Of a stretch of 51,696 nucleotides of DNA, positions 9,433 through 18,523 are shown piece by piece (the stretch's first letter is position 1; the number at the start of each line of letters is the position of its first letter). Source of the stretch: FCB group bacterium (GTDB lineage Bacteria > Zixibacteria > MSB-5A5 > GN15 > JAAZOE01); contig JAAEQF010000773.1 in assembly GCA_024231695.1 (NCBI GenBank), forward strand, positions 1 through 51,696, given 5' to 3'. The notes beneath the pieces are model-generated. The model saw nothing but the letters and a program-made list of their open reading frames with translations. It made no database searches and was not told the DNA's origin. The translations under genes and the position numbers were made by a program.

Positions 9433-9465
9433 AAAAGGCAGGATTATGAAAAATCCTGCCTTTTT
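9433..9465. terminator. Bidirectional intrinsic terminator
   Basis: A 13-pair stem (9433-9445 with 9452-9464, core GGCAGGATT) has a six-base loop and T-runs on both sides. It ends the plus-strand STAS gene and can also stop the minus-strand gene 9502-10119, which converges on it. Confidence 0.85.
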
Positions 9466-9501
9466 ATAATCATATGCCAATACGTATCAATGCGCTTATT
9501 G

Positions 9502-10119
9502 TTACGGGGCAGGGGGGCGTAAACCGGATGCTGAACTTGACCAGGAATTTATATCATCAATAGCTGTTTTCTGTGTTTCCAGCTTATTAATGTAGTCACG
9601 AGTGGTTCCTCTTGATAATGTCAAATCCGGCAATATACCTGTCGAAATATCCTTGGCCAATTCTATAATAACATCATTGGTAGCCAAGAGATCTGCACGA
9701 GCTTCCTCGCAATCATCCATATTGCCACTTAGCGCAAGAATTTCCTCTGTCAGCCTATTCAGTTGATCTGTCTTATGGAAAATTGTTTGTTCCAATTCCT
9801 CGATCTGAGACTCGGACAGTGTTAATACAGGAATAATTGAATCAAGTGTGGCAGATAGTGAATCACGTTCCTCTGCCACTAGTTCTGCTTGCCTGGTAGC
9901 CCACTCCTCGGTTTCTTGTGATAAGAGTATTCGCTGATTAAGCGCCTCATCTTTTGCCCGAATTTCTTGATCCCGGAGATCACTTTGGTGCCCAAGACCA
10001 AACTGCCAAAGGCCGACATGAATAGTAATCGTAGCAAAGATAATTGCCGATATGGCACTAATTGTCTGCCATGGCAGGCCTTTTTGCTTATCCTTTGTAT
10101 TTGGATCGTTGTTACCCAT
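9502..10119 (-). CDS. Membrane-anchored coiled-coil protein, unknown function
   Basis: A 205-residue protein with a short polar N-terminus (about 1-20), one transmembrane helix (I-S-A-I-S-A-I-I-F-A-T-I-T-I near 22-42), then a long Glu/Gln/Leu-rich coiled coil (about 50-155) and a short C-terminal tail. ATG 10119 is preferred over an in-frame ATG at 10140 because AAGGA lies eight bases upstream. I do not recognise the family. A single anchor plus coiled coil fits a structural, scaffolding or envelope-spacing role, but nothing in the sequence decides it. Codon use is more AT-rich than the housekeeping genes. It follows the secreted beta-helix gene after a 62-base gap on the same strand. Confidence 0.7.
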   Translation of the reverse strand: MGNNDPNTKDKQKGLPWQTISAISAIIFATITIHVGLWQFGLGHQSDLRDQEIRAKDEALNQRILLSQETEEWATRQAELVAEERDSLSATLDSIIPVLTLSESQIEELEQTIFHKTDQLNRLTEEILALSGNMDDCEEARADLLATNDVIIELAKDISTGILPDLTLSRGTTRDYINKLETQKTAIDDINSWSSSASGLRPPAP

Positions 10120-10181
10120 AGCGAGTTCCTTTCGCATCATTTATTTTATAAAAATATCCCTTTATCTGTTACTAAGGCTTA

Positions 10182-12383
10182 CTAATCACAATTATCACAC
10201 CCAATTAATGGATCGGGGCCGCTTTTGAAGACATAATTTATCATATAGACCGCATCGCCGACATTGACACAACAATCGCCGTTACAATCCCCCGCTTTCA
10301 TATTAATTGGCGGATAACCGCTTTTGAAGATATAATTGATCAAAAATACCGCATCGCCGACATTGGCCGCAAAATCATGATTGACATCACCCAAAATCCA
10401 GGTCATGAAATCGCCAATACCGTTACTTACGGTTTCGTTGTCTTTGGTATCGACCGCCGTGACTTTATACCAATAGTGTGTGCTGTAATCCAGAAGTACC
10501 GTATCGGTCGTGGCGTAGATGCTGTCATAAGTAGCGACAAAAGTAAATTCCGAATCGATGGCTATTTCCAACCGATAATAGACCGAATCGAACGGATCGT
10601 AGTCATGCGACATTCCCCACCAGAACGTTGTCGGGAACTGATAGACCTGCGACCAGCCGGTATCCGGCGGCCAGGACAAATCAAAAGGCGAAGGCGGCTC
10701 TTCGATAGCATTGACCCAGAAAGTCCGATAACTCGACATGTCGGAATATTCGTAACCGTCGAAAGCCCGCGCCGACCAGAAGTAAATCCAATTATCAAAT
10801 AGTGGAGGATCAACCTGCCAGCCGGTCGTATCGATCTGTTCAGGGATATCACTCCCGGCATACAGCACACAATCGACTTCGACAAAGATATCATAAAACA
10901 GGTCATCCCCTTCGGCGTCGGTGCTGTTGAGGACATACAGATAAGGCGTGGTTGTACTGACAATCGCGCTATCGGGCGGAGAGCTGAGAGCGGGCTCACT
11001 CGGCACGCTGTTCATCCGGAACGATGTTTCATACCACTCCGACCAGGCCAGGCTGTTGTGAACGCGCAGGCGAAGGTAGTAGGTTTGGCCATCTAAAAGC
11101 TCGGCCCCGGCATAGGTAACAAACGTGTCCGGCCCTACAAACGGCGCCGGATTCCACATCTCGGCATACGCCCAATCATCGTCAGTACCGACGGCAACTT
11201 CGAAACTGTCCTCCCATTGATTATCATAGTCTATAAAATTCCAAGACAATATTGGTACTTGATTCACGACATTATTAAACGATTCTCCAATTATTTGAAA
11301 CGCGGTAACTTCAACTCCACATCCTGCTCTCAAGGCCCCTATGAGTTGTTCGCAAGCATTATTATTTGGTAATGCGGGCGAAACAGTTTGAAGATAATAA
11401 TCACCCGCCCCGGCATTACAAAATAAGGGATCAGCTATAAATACATTGTTGGTATCAACGGGATTTAAACACATACACAACATATCGTATTCACGCATTA
11501 CACTACAATTGATATGGATGAATCCGTCGTACGATTGTAATAGAGTACCTCCTTCTTGGGCGAAAATACACCGTGTAAAATACAAGTGTTCGGGATGGCC
11601 GGTACTATGATGCACATTACCGAGAATAGTGCAATTTGTAAAATTACACGTACTCGCATAATAACCGTCCTTTGATATATTTCCACAAACCGAGTACTGC
11701 ACGTCAACAGATGCATAGGCTATATACAACAATTGCATAACTGAATATTCAACAAGGACGGGAAAGTGGCCTTCAATGCCCAGGGCCTGAATGTCGATAC
11801 AATTATTGACAATCGCGCCCGACTCGTGTAAGTATATCACTTTGTCATTCAGTCGATTGTGTTCAATAATGCAACTATTCGCTGAATCACAGAATATAGC
11901 CTCACCTGATGGTCCTGTGCTACTTCCGAATTCACAGTTACTGATAACAGGACTTGCGTTCAGGCAAAAGACTCCACCGCCGTGTCGCTCCGATCCAGAG
12001 CCAAAGGCCGCCCATGGAGTTCCAATACCAGCGGAAATCGTAAGGCCTGTTAATATTGACGCATTTGTTTCATCGTTTACAAATCTGACAACACTCCCTG
12101 TGTCAGCAATGAGGCTTACAATCGCAGTATCACCATCAATGATTGTGCTTGTGATATGTTGGTAATTGCTATCGAGTATGAAATGGCTTGCTACTACGAT
12201 AGATTTCCCCAAGAAGGATATCAATTCATGGTAGTGACCATCTTCGATAAGTACTGTATCCCCATTCACGGCCGCGTCGATACCGGCCTGAATTGTTGGC
12301 TGATCGCCGGGAACATTGACAATTGCTGCAAAAGAGACTTGCGACAAGAATGACACTATGAGAAGAAAAAAACAAACTCGCAT
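10182..12383 (-). CDS. Secreted right-handed beta-helix protein with dockerin-like tail
   Basis: A 733-residue secreted protein. A signal peptide (M-R-V-C-F-F-L-L-I-V ... S-F-A-A) leads into a repeated beta-helix region (about 25-360), opening with V-P-G-D-Q-P-T-I-Q-A-G-I-D-A-A, the usual first turn of NosD/pectate-lyase-like folds. Several Ig/fibronectin-like modules follow (about 370-655). The last 65 residues are dockerin-like: G-D-V-N-H-D and G-D-C-N-G-D calcium loops, each followed by V-G-D-A-V-x-x-I-N-Y-x-F-K-S-G. The extreme C-terminus is Cys-rich (G-C-D-N-C-D). The start at 12383 has GGGGGT upstream; a TTG four codons earlier is possible. No catalytic residues are recognisable. Its neighbour 12664-15090 has the same tail type. 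Confidence 0.85.
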   Translation of the reverse strand: MRVCFFLLIVSFLSQVSFAAIVNVPGDQPTIQAGIDAAVNGDTVLIEDGHYHELISFLGKSIVVASHFILDSNYQHITSTIIDGDTAIVSLIADTGSVVRFVNDETNASILTGLTISAGIGTPWAAFGSGSERHGGGVFCLNASPVISNCEFGSSTGPSGEAIFCDSANSCIIEHNRLNDKVIYLHESGAIVNNCIDIQALGIEGHFPVLVEYSVMQLLYIAYASVDVQYSVCGNISKDGYYASTCNFTNCTILGNVHHSTGHPEHLYFTRCIFAQEGGTLLQSYDGFIHINCSVMREYDMLCMCLNPVDTNNVFIADPLFCNAGAGDYYLQTVSPALPNNNACEQLIGALRAGCGVEVTAFQIIGESFNNVVNQVPILSWNFIDYDNQWEDSFEVAVGTDDDWAYAEMWNPAPFVGPDTFVTYAGAELLDGQTYYLRLRVHNSLAWSEWYETSFRMNSVPSEPALSSPPDSAIVSTTTPYLYVLNSTDAEGDDLFYDIFVEVDCVLYAGSDIPEQIDTTGWQVDPPLFDNWIYFWSARAFDGYEYSDMSSYRTFWVNAIEEPPSPFDLSWPPDTGWSQVYQFPTTFWWGMSHDYDPFDSVYYRLEIAIDSEFTFVATYDSIYATTDTVLLDYSTHYWYKVTAVDTKDNETVSNGIGDFMTWILGDVNHDFAANVGDAVFLINYIFKSGYPPINMKAGDCNGDCCVNVGDAVYMINYVFKSGPDPLIGCDNCD

Positions 12384-12440
12384 ACCGACCCCCAATTAAT
12401 AGATCCTCGATGCGAAGACAATGATGATAATATGTATTGT

Positions 12441-12475
12441 GGCAGATGTGGACATTCATGTCGCTGACATCTGCC
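12441..12475. other. Stem-loop in the leader of the beta-helix gene
   Basis: A perfect nine-base inverted repeat (GGCAGATGT at 12441-12449, ACATCTGCC at 12467-12475) encloses 17 bases. It lies 58 bases before the start of the gene at 10182-12383. There is no T-run, so a leader structure or protein-binding site is more likely than a terminator. Confidence 0.5.
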
Positions 12476-12517
12476 GCCCACTAACTCTAAGGACACCTGA
12501 ACGGTTTATATACTTAA

Positions 12518-12616
12518 AGATAAGCGGTTAGACAAATAAGTCAATGATTATCGGGCCTATACGGGATAGATTAGGTATTGTATTAATGGAAACCTGAGAT
12601 TGCCACGTCGCACACT
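12518..12616. repeat. Direct repeat, copy 1 (99 bases)
   Basis: The first 40 bases match 15201-15240 exactly and the last 24 (CCTGAGATTGCCACGTCGCA onward) match 15277-15300 exactly. The middle has two substitutions, then a diverged stretch of about 18 bases. The two copies sit on either side of the double-propeller gene. The last part resembles a degenerate intergenic repeat I have seen in many bacterial genomes (GAGATTGC-CGTCGC type); that is recollection, not a search. Confidence 0.9.
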
Positions 12617-12663
12617 TGCGATACCAGTAAATTGCTCATTCAGACAGGTATCTGGTAATACCA

Positions 12664-15090
12664 TCACGGACAACAGGGCGACGGACCACCTTTAAAGACA
12701 TAGTTTATAAGATAAACCGCATCACCGACATTAACTGCTTCATCACAGTTGGCATCGCCGGATTCAAGTGGTTCTGAAGCCGGCCCACCCTTGAAGACGT
12801 AATTAATCAGATAGACGGCATCGCCGACATTTATGGCGCCGTCACCATTGGCGTCTCCGCAAACATAGACGATCCAGGTGAAGGATTGAGACGCCAGGTT
12901 ACAGGCGTCTTCAACTTCTACCATGACGTCAACAGAAATACTGGTGTCCGGTGCATACAGGTAGAGCGTATCGCCGACTATCTCAATTGTATCTTCACCA
13001 TAGTGGGGATTATAGGTATAGGTGATGGTGTGCAAATCATCATCCTGATCAGAAATCGTGGGAAAGAACCAATGAGTTGTGTCGAATTTGACGGTCAGGG
13101 TATCTTCAACCGGGTTCAGGGTAATTGCAAAATTATTACAGGCATCGCACGAGTCGCCTACGCCGTCTTCATCATAGTCTTCCTGATCTGGATTGTAGGT
13201 GAAAGGGCAGTTGTCATCATACTCACAAATAATATCGTTATCATCATCATCGCATTGCCAATAATAGACTCCCTGCCCATCTGTCCCGGCCAGTAAAATA
13301 TTATTATAGTTTTTGGCCATAGCTATAACGGCATTATAACGAAGGCTGATATTACTTATCTGGCTCCAACTATTTCCGTTATCTGTTGACATAAAAACTC
13401 CTTCGGTTCCTACTCCTATAAATATCTTGCCAGAATCATCAATAAAGAATGTTGGCCATTCATAATCAATACTGTACTCAAATATTAATTCCCAGGAATC
13501 ACCGTTGTTTACAGAGCGGAATATGCCATTTCTATTGCATCCTGCAAAAATAATAGTATCCTCTTTAACAGCAATAGCTTTTATGTTATCGTCGGTTAAA
13601 CCATTGTTAACGGCTATCCAGCTATCACCGTTATCCATTGAACGAAATACACCGGCATAATATGATCCCGCAAAAACAGTACTATCCCCGGCTGTGGCCA
13701 TGGCTTCAAAAGTCATATCAGTCAAACCATTATTGACCTCAACCCAATTCAGGCCATTGTCAATGGAACGGAATACTCCATCACCGGAACAACCGGCAAA
13801 CATGATGCCGTCATCATTCATAGCCAGTACTGCCAATCTACTGGCAATCCCATTATAAACCTGGTTCCAGGATTTAGCAGTATCTGTCGAAATGAATAAA
13901 CCATCAATAGTTCCGGCAAATAAATCCCCAACATCATTTAATATCATATCTCTTATTATAGAGTTCCCACTTGAATTTGTCAGGCCGTTATTCCTCTGTT
14001 CCCAATTGATTCCTCCATCTGCTGAATGAAAAACGCCACTACTATTAGTACCGGCAATGATATTTGCACTATCCAGAATAATAAACGAAGAGACTTCTGT
14101 ATTTATCATACCCTCACTGGAATGCTGCCAGCTATCACCACCATCAGATGAATAGAACACGCCCCCTGCAGTACCGGCAAAAACATCACCGCTTCCATCG
14201 ACATGTAGTGATAAGACCTCAAGAATAGTAAGGCCGCTGTCCTTTTTATTCCAATTCTCACCATTATCTGAAGAGTAGTAGATCCCATTGTAACTTTTTC
14301 CGGCGAAGATATTATCATTCGAATCAATGGCCAAGGAACTAACACTGCCAGTACTTAAGCCATTGTTTTTAAGTTGCCAGCTATCACCATTATCCGATGA
14401 CCGATAAATATTATTGACACCGTGGGAACCGGTAACAAATATATCACCAATATTATTACAGCCAATTGTTTTAATTTCTAAAAAGCTTAATCCTGAAGAA
14501 ACAGGTGTCCAGCTATTACCGGCTTCAGAGTATCGAAAAACTCCATCGCTTTGAGTTCCTGCAAAAACGAATTCATTATCCTTTGCGATTAATGCCGGTA
14601 TTCGGAGATCAGTTAAACCAGTATTGATTTGTTCCCAGTTTTCTCCATTATCAGCCGAGCGAAATACACCGCCACCTTCTGTTCCGGCAAATAATATTCC
14701 ACTATCATTAACCGCAAGTGATCTAACTATATAGTTTGTAAGCCCATCAATTATTGATTCCCATGTTTCACCATTATCAATAGAGCGAAAAATGCCACCA
14801 CCCCACTTTGACATAAAAACATCACCATCATTATTCGTCACTAATGATGTAATTCCTTGATAAGCAATAATGCCATTGCTATGTAGCTGCCAATTAATTT
14901 CACTTCCGGAACACCTATAAACACCATGGGTATGAATATTAGCCGCAAAAACGTAGCCAGCATCATTGGAAGTTATCGCCGGAACCCTAAACCCGCAAGG
15001 CCCATTGCCTTGTATCCATATTTGTGAGCCGGCAGTGGACGCCAATAAAAGGACCGCTAAACAGGTAGTGATGCATTTCATTGATTTCAT
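12664..15090 (-). CDS. Secreted tandem beta-propeller (Asp-box) protein with TSP3-like loops and dockerin-like tail
   Basis: An 808-residue secreted protein. After the signal peptide (about 1-22), some 13 Asp-box motifs (S-x-D-x-G-x-x-W) recur about every 43 residues; examples are [16 protein letters not shown] and S-T-D-N-G-N-S-W. With a last blade ending G-V-Y-Y-W this makes about 14 blades, fitting two seven-bladed propellers. A calcium-binding thrombospondin type-3-like segment follows (D-D-D-D-N-D ... [10 protein letters not shown], about 615-650), then an Ig-like domain, then two dockerin-like repeats ending G-P-S-P-C-C-P. Asp-box propellers occur in sialidases, photosynthesis-stability factors and surface adhesins. 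I see no sialidase Arg triad or Tyr/Glu pair, so binding rather than catalysis is more likely. GGAG precedes the start. Confidence 0.88.
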   Translation of the reverse strand: MKSMKCITTCLAVLLLASTAGSQIWIQGNGPCGFRVPAITSNDAGYVFAANIHTHGVYRCSGSEINWQLHSNGIIAYQGITSLVTNNDGDVFMSKWGGGIFRSIDNGETWESIIDGLTNYIVRSLAVNDSGILFAGTEGGGVFRSADNGENWEQINTGLTDLRIPALIAKDNEFVFAGTQSDGVFRYSEAGNSWTPVSSGLSFLEIKTIGCNNIGDIFVTGSHGVNNIYRSSDNGDSWQLKNNGLSTGSVSSLAIDSNDNIFAGKSYNGIYYSSDNGENWNKKDSGLTILEVLSLHVDGSGDVFAGTAGGVFYSSDGGDSWQHSSEGMINTEVSSFIILDSANIIAGTNSSGVFHSADGGINWEQRNNGLTNSSGNSIIRDMILNDVGDLFAGTIDGLFISTDTAKSWNQVYNGIASRLAVLAMNDDGIMFAGCSGDGVFRSIDNGLNWVEVNNGLTDMTFEAMATAGDSTVFAGSYYAGVFRSMDNGDSWIAVNNGLTDDNIKAIAVKEDTIIFAGCNRNGIFRSVNNGDSWELIFEYSIDYEWPTFFIDDSGKIFIGVGTEGVFMSTDNGNSWSQISNISLRYNAVIAMAKNYNNILLAGTDGQGVYYWQCDDDDNDIICEYDDNCPFTYNPDQEDYDEDGVGDSCDACNNFAITLNPVEDTLTVKFDTTHWFFPTISDQDDDLHTITYTYNPHYGEDTIEIVGDTLYLYAPDTSISVDVMVEVEDACNLASQSFTWIVYVCGDANGDGAINVGDAVYLINYVFKGGPASEPLESGDANCDEAVNVGDAVYLINYVFKGGPSPCCP

Positions 15091-15200
15091 CAGGCTATCT
15101 CCAAATGTATCTTTTGTATGGCGTCAAACAATGTGGACACATGCAGCCATGACACATGGAATGAAGTACTCGTTAGTACCAAAGACGGATTACCATTGCA

Positions 15201-15300
15201 AGATAAGCGGTTAGACAAATAAGTCAATGATTATCGGGCCATTACGGGATAGATTAGGTTTTGTTTTCCCTGCAAGCCTGAGATTGCCACGTCGCACACT
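15201..15300. repeat. Direct repeat, copy 2 (100 bases)
   Basis: Second copy of the repeat at 12518-12616, in the same orientation and about 85% identical by eye. It lies 111 bases upstream of the double-propeller start, between that gene and the terminator of the isocitrate dehydrogenase-family gene. Confidence 0.9.
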
Positions 15301-15318
15301 CGTGTGTTTTCTGCTCGA

Positions 15319-15368
15319 CAGGCGGAGCCTGTTTTTGGTTCGGGCTACGCCCTCACAGGCGGAGCCTG
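15319..15368. repeat. Paired short palindromes
   Basis: The 13-base sequence CAGGCGGAGCCTG occurs at 15319-15331 and 15356-15368. Each copy can fold into a five-pair hairpin with a three-base loop. A related GTGGCTCCGCCAC palindrome follows near 15412-15424. No gene is visible between 15091 and 15488; this stretch holds only repeats, hairpins and a terminator. Confidence 0.7.
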
Positions 15369-15424
15369 CTTTTAGTTTTCGAAAATCAGGTCATACACGC
15401 GACAGCCAGAGAGTGGCTCCGCCA

Positions 15425-15457
15425 CAAAAAACCCGGTGGATGTGATATCCACCGGGT
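15425..15457 (-). terminator. Intrinsic terminator of the isocitrate dehydrogenase-family gene
   Basis: An 11-pair stem (15431-15441 with 15447-15457, sequence ACCCGGTGGAT on both strands) has a five-base loop. On the minus strand it is followed by a run of six T. It lies 31 bases after the stop codon at 15489. Confidence 0.92.
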
Positions 15458-15488
15458 AAATGGTCTTAGCAGCTATTGGAAGGTTAGA

Positions 15489-16607
15489 TTATACTTTAGC
15501 CGCGACCGCCTCGGCGACTTCAAGCGAAGTGTTCGATCCACCCATATCATAGGTGCGAACCTTGCCTTCGGCGATAACTTCGGCGATGGCCTTTTCCAGC
15601 CGTTCGCCCATGTCGGCTTCACCCAACCAGTCGAGCATCATCTTGGCCGAAAGGAACATGGCGATCGGGTTGACTTTGTTCTGACCGGCATATTTCGGAG
15701 CCGATCCGTGGGTCGGTTCGAAAACGGCCAGTTTATCGCCGATATTGCCTGAACAGGCGAAACCGAGTCCGCCGACCAGCTGAGCGCAGAGATCGGAGAC
15801 GATATCGCCGAACATGTTGCTGGTGACCAGAACGGAATAATCCATCGGATTTTTCACCAGCCACATGCACATGGCGTCGATATTGGTTTCCCACAATTCG
15901 ATACCGGGATATTTCTTGGCCACTTCGCGGGCGGTGCGAACCATCAGGCCCGACGTTTCACGAATAACATTCGGCTTTTCGACCACGGTCACCGATTTGC
16001 GGTTGAATTTTTTGGCGTATTCAAAAGCGTCGGTGATAATGTTGGTACAGCCGGTTTTGGTGTTGATACGCAACGAGACAGCTACTTCATCGGCTGGATG
16101 ATGATCGAAACGGGCGATCTTGGGATTATGTTTTTTGATCGTTTCGCGCACCTCGTCCGGAAATGGATGAAACTCAACCCCGGAGTAAAGGTCTTCGGTG
16201 TTTTCCCGGAAGACAACGATATCGATGCCTTCTTTGTAATTGAGCGGGTTACCCGGATAGGCTTTACACGGCCGCAGGTTGGTGCGCAGATTGAACTCCT
16301 GACGCAGACGTACGATCGGCGAAGCATACACTTTCCCCTTCCCCTGCAATTCGGGGATAAGCGCGGCTTCGGCTTCCTGTTTGGGAAGCGAGGTGATAGC
16401 GCCAAAGAGGGCGCAATCGGTGTTATTCAGTAGATCCACGGTGCGATCGGGCAGTGGGTTGGCTTCTGATTTCCAGAATTCCCAGCCGATGTCGCCGTGA
16501 ATGTATTCGGCATCAAGCTTCAGTTTGTCGAGTACGATTTTGACCGCATCCATGACGTCGATTCCAACGCCATCGCCCGGAAGCCAAGCCACTTTATACT
16601 TCGGCAT
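15489..16607 (-). CDS. Isocitrate/isopropylmalate dehydrogenase family enzyme, likely isocitrate dehydrogenase
   Basis: A 372-residue beta-decarboxylating dehydrogenase. Family marks are G-D-G-V-G-I-D-V near residue 11, F-R-E-N-T-E-D-L-Y-S-G (about 140-150), the metal-binding N-M-F-G-D-I-V-S-D-L (about 265), and the nucleotide loop T-H-G-S-A-P-K-Y-A-G-Q (about 313). In E. coli isocitrate dehydrogenase the Lys-Tyr of this loop contacts the 2'-phosphate of NADP, so NADP use is likely. The E-N-T-E-D-x-Y pattern favours isocitrate (or homoisocitrate) over isopropylmalate. AAGGAG precedes the start. It is the last gene after two PorV-like barrels, 12 bases downstream of the second, an unexpected partner for surface proteins. 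A strong terminator follows. Confidence 0.88.
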   Translation of the reverse strand: MPKYKVAWLPGDGVGIDVMDAVKIVLDKLKLDAEYIHGDIGWEFWKSEANPLPDRTVDLLNNTDCALFGAITSLPKQEAEAALIPELQGKGKVYASPIVRLRQEFNLRTNLRPCKAYPGNPLNYKEGIDIVVFRENTEDLYSGVEFHPFPDEVRETIKKHNPKIARFDHHPADEVAVSLRINTKTGCTNIITDAFEYAKKFNRKSVTVVEKPNVIRETSGLMVRTAREVAKKYPGIELWETNIDAMCMWLVKNPMDYSVLVTSNMFGDIVSDLCAQLVGGLGFACSGNIGDKLAVFEPTHGSAPKYAGQNKVNPIAMFLSAKMMLDWLGEADMGERLEKAIAEVIAEGKVRTYDMGGSNTSLEVAEAVAAKV

Positions 16608-16619
16608 TTGATAATCTCC

Positions 16620-17516
16620 TTACCTCAGCAGAATATTAAATGTGAAACGGTGCGAATTCCCCAGGTCGGACTTGAAGGGGACAAACGCGTAGTCAATTCT
16701 CAGATAGTCATAGACGAATCCTACGCCGGCGGAAAAATCCCGGCTGTCATAGCCGGTTTGATAACCGCCGCGAAGATATAAATGTTTTTCAAGCAGGTAT
16801 TCGCCACCGAAATGGAGGTGCCCGTCGCCCGATTTGATATTGACATAATCGGCTGAGAACATCATTTCGTTTTTATGAAAAGAAGTACCGACTCGGTATA
16901 TCGTCGGTAGATCGTTTTCCTCTTCAATGAATTTGAATTTTGATCCGAGGTTGGCGGCCGAGGCATGAGCGGCTAAGCCGTTTTGGAAATCATAGACTGC
17001 GCCCAGGCCAAAGGCGAGTGAACTGCCGCGATCAATGTCAATTTTCTCCATCAGCCAGCCGGCCGAAAGGCCGACATTCATTTGCGGCATCAGGGCCGCG
17101 GCGGCAAAGAACTTGACAGCATAGTTATGAGCGCTGAACAGGTAATCGGGCTCGCTGGTCGGATAATCTCTCCGTCCTTCTATATCACCGGTGCCAGAGA
17201 GGCGCATATGCATGCCGAGATCAAGGCCCTTGGCCGGAAAGATGGCGGCCAGAGTACTGGTCGTGCGATCCTGGAAAAAGCTGTTGTAGGAAAAGCCCAG
17301 GCGTCCCATTTTCATGCCTACGATAGTTGCCGGATTATATTCCAGATTGAACGCATCGTAATCGCTCAGCGCGGCCGTTTCTCCCATCGCCGCCTGTCGG
17401 GCACCGGTCAAATTGAGCATTTCCAGCATGCCGGTAGTAGCCGAAGCTGAACAGACCGCAAAGACCATAACGGCCAAAGTAAGGGCGATTTTGGAAACCG
17501 GTTTTATTATCATCAT
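16620..17516 (-). CDS. PorV/PorQ-family outer-membrane beta-barrel protein
   Basis: A 298-residue protein with an N-terminal signal peptide (about 1-26, ending A-S-A), the family opening motif (G-A-R-Q-A-A-M-G-E-T, then L-E-Y-N-P-A near residue 60), alternating beta-strand segments, and a C-terminal strand ending H-R-F-T-F-N-I-L-L-R. PorV and PorQ act with the type IX secretion system, shuttling sorted proteins at the outer membrane; many relatives are uncharacterised. It follows another barrel of the same family after an 18-base gap. Two ATG codons lie side by side at 17516 and 17513; either is acceptable, with GGGGCG upstream. Confidence 0.85.
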   Translation of the reverse strand: MMIIKPVSKIALTLAVMVFAVCSASATTGMLEMLNLTGARQAAMGETAALSDYDAFNLEYNPATIVGMKMGRLGFSYNSFFQDRTTSTLAAIFPAKGLDLGMHMRLSGTGDIEGRRDYPTSEPDYLFSAHNYAVKFFAAAALMPQMNVGLSAGWLMEKIDIDRGSSLAFGLGAVYDFQNGLAAHASAANLGSKFKFIEEENDLPTIYRVGTSFHKNEMMFSADYVNIKSGDGHLHFGGEYLLEKHLYLRGGYQTGYDSRDFSAGVGFVYDYLRIDYAFVPFKSDLGNSHRFTFNILLR

Positions 17517-17534
17517 TTTTGCATCGCCCCAGGC

Positions 17535-18509
17535 TTAAAAGATAACATCAAAGGATACCAGAACATCATCCCCCTCGCCGACCTTGTCGGTCAGATACGA
17601 CAGGTCGATGCGAACGGCGATTTTGTCCATCCGTTTAAGAAGACCGAAACCGGCTGTCGGATGCATATCATCCAACCCGGCTCTGAAAGTGAAATTGCGA
17701 TTAAACGAGTATTCGGCTCCAATATGCGTTTTGACAATCGAGGCTGTACTGGCTTCGAAATCAAAGGCCAAAAGATATTTATTGGGATTGCGCAGAGCCA
17801 TTCCACCGCGGAAATTGATCGGGAATTTTTCATCCGCAGCCGCTCCCCGTTCCCGGCCATAGCTCTGCCAGAAAGAGGCGGTCACCCATTTATAGGTGGC
17901 TCCGATACGCTCAGCCGTCAAGCCGAATTGTAAAAGCGGAAAAGTCCCGGCCATAAATGTTTTTCGCATATCGAGTTTGACCAGCGCTCCAAAATCGGCA
18001 CCAATGGTATTGGCGTTGATATTGGAGATATTATTTTGCAGGTAATACACTTTACCACCCAGCAGAAGCTCGGGTATAAAACCCTTGCTGAAGTTCATGC
18101 CGATCATATTTTCGCTGTAGGAAACCGAGTTACTGCTCAGGATTATCCCCTGTTCGTCACGCGCCTCCAAATCCGAAGTCCCGGCATGTACCCAGAATAG
18201 ACTCAACCGGGCCTGCTCCCGCGCCGGTATTGAAACCGAGGTCATTCCCAATCGCCGTCCCAGATGCATGGCTCGATAGGAGAAAGTAACATCGTTCTTG
18301 CGCGATTGAGCGCTTCCGGCCGGATTGTAGAAATGGCCGATACCATCTTCGGCCAAAGCCGTGAAGGCTCCACCCAAAGCTGCCGGTCGAGCGCCCAGGG
18401 TTAGATCCATAAACGCACCCGGTTGACCGCCATTACCATCTTCGGCCGCGCCCATCTGCACCAGCGCCAAAAGAATTACTACCGTATATAGCAGAACACA
18501 CTTTTTCAT
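17535..18509 (-). CDS. PorV/PorQ-family outer-membrane beta-barrel protein
   Basis: A 324-residue protein beginning M-K-K-C-V-L-L-Y-T-V with a signal peptide of about 24 residues. The mature part starts with L-G-A-R-P-A-A-L-G-G-A-F-T-A-L-A-E-D and F-Y-N-P-A-G-S-A, the conserved N-terminal strand of the PorV/PorQ family. Many alternating strands follow, and the end is a typical aromatic barrel strand (D-V-L-V-S-F-D-V-I-F). I chose ATG 18509 because GGAG lies nine bases upstream. An earlier ATG at 18524 overlaps the stop of the propeller gene (TGATG) and could allow coupled translation. It sits between a secreted propeller and a second barrel, so the three are probably one export or surface unit. 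Confidence 0.87.
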   Translation of the reverse strand: MKKCVLLYTVVILLALVQMGAAEDGNGGQPGAFMDLTLGARPAALGGAFTALAEDGIGHFYNPAGSAQSRKNDVTFSYRAMHLGRRLGMTSVSIPAREQARLSLFWVHAGTSDLEARDEQGIILSSNSVSYSENMIGMNFSKGFIPELLLGGKVYYLQNNISNINANTIGADFGALVKLDMRKTFMAGTFPLLQFGLTAERIGATYKWVTASFWQSYGRERGAAADEKFPINFRGGMALRNPNKYLLAFDFEASTASIVKTHIGAEYSFNRNFTFRAGLDDMHPTAGFGLLKRMDKIAVRIDLSYLTDKVGEGDDVLVSFDVIF

Positions 18510-18523
18510 ATTTGCGGTCTCCA

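Noticed and set aside
13000-14900. Periodic DNA similarity resembling an array of repeats
   Set aside because: The roughly 130-base periodicity is explained by the protein's Asp-box blades; spacing and sequence do not fit a CRISPR array.
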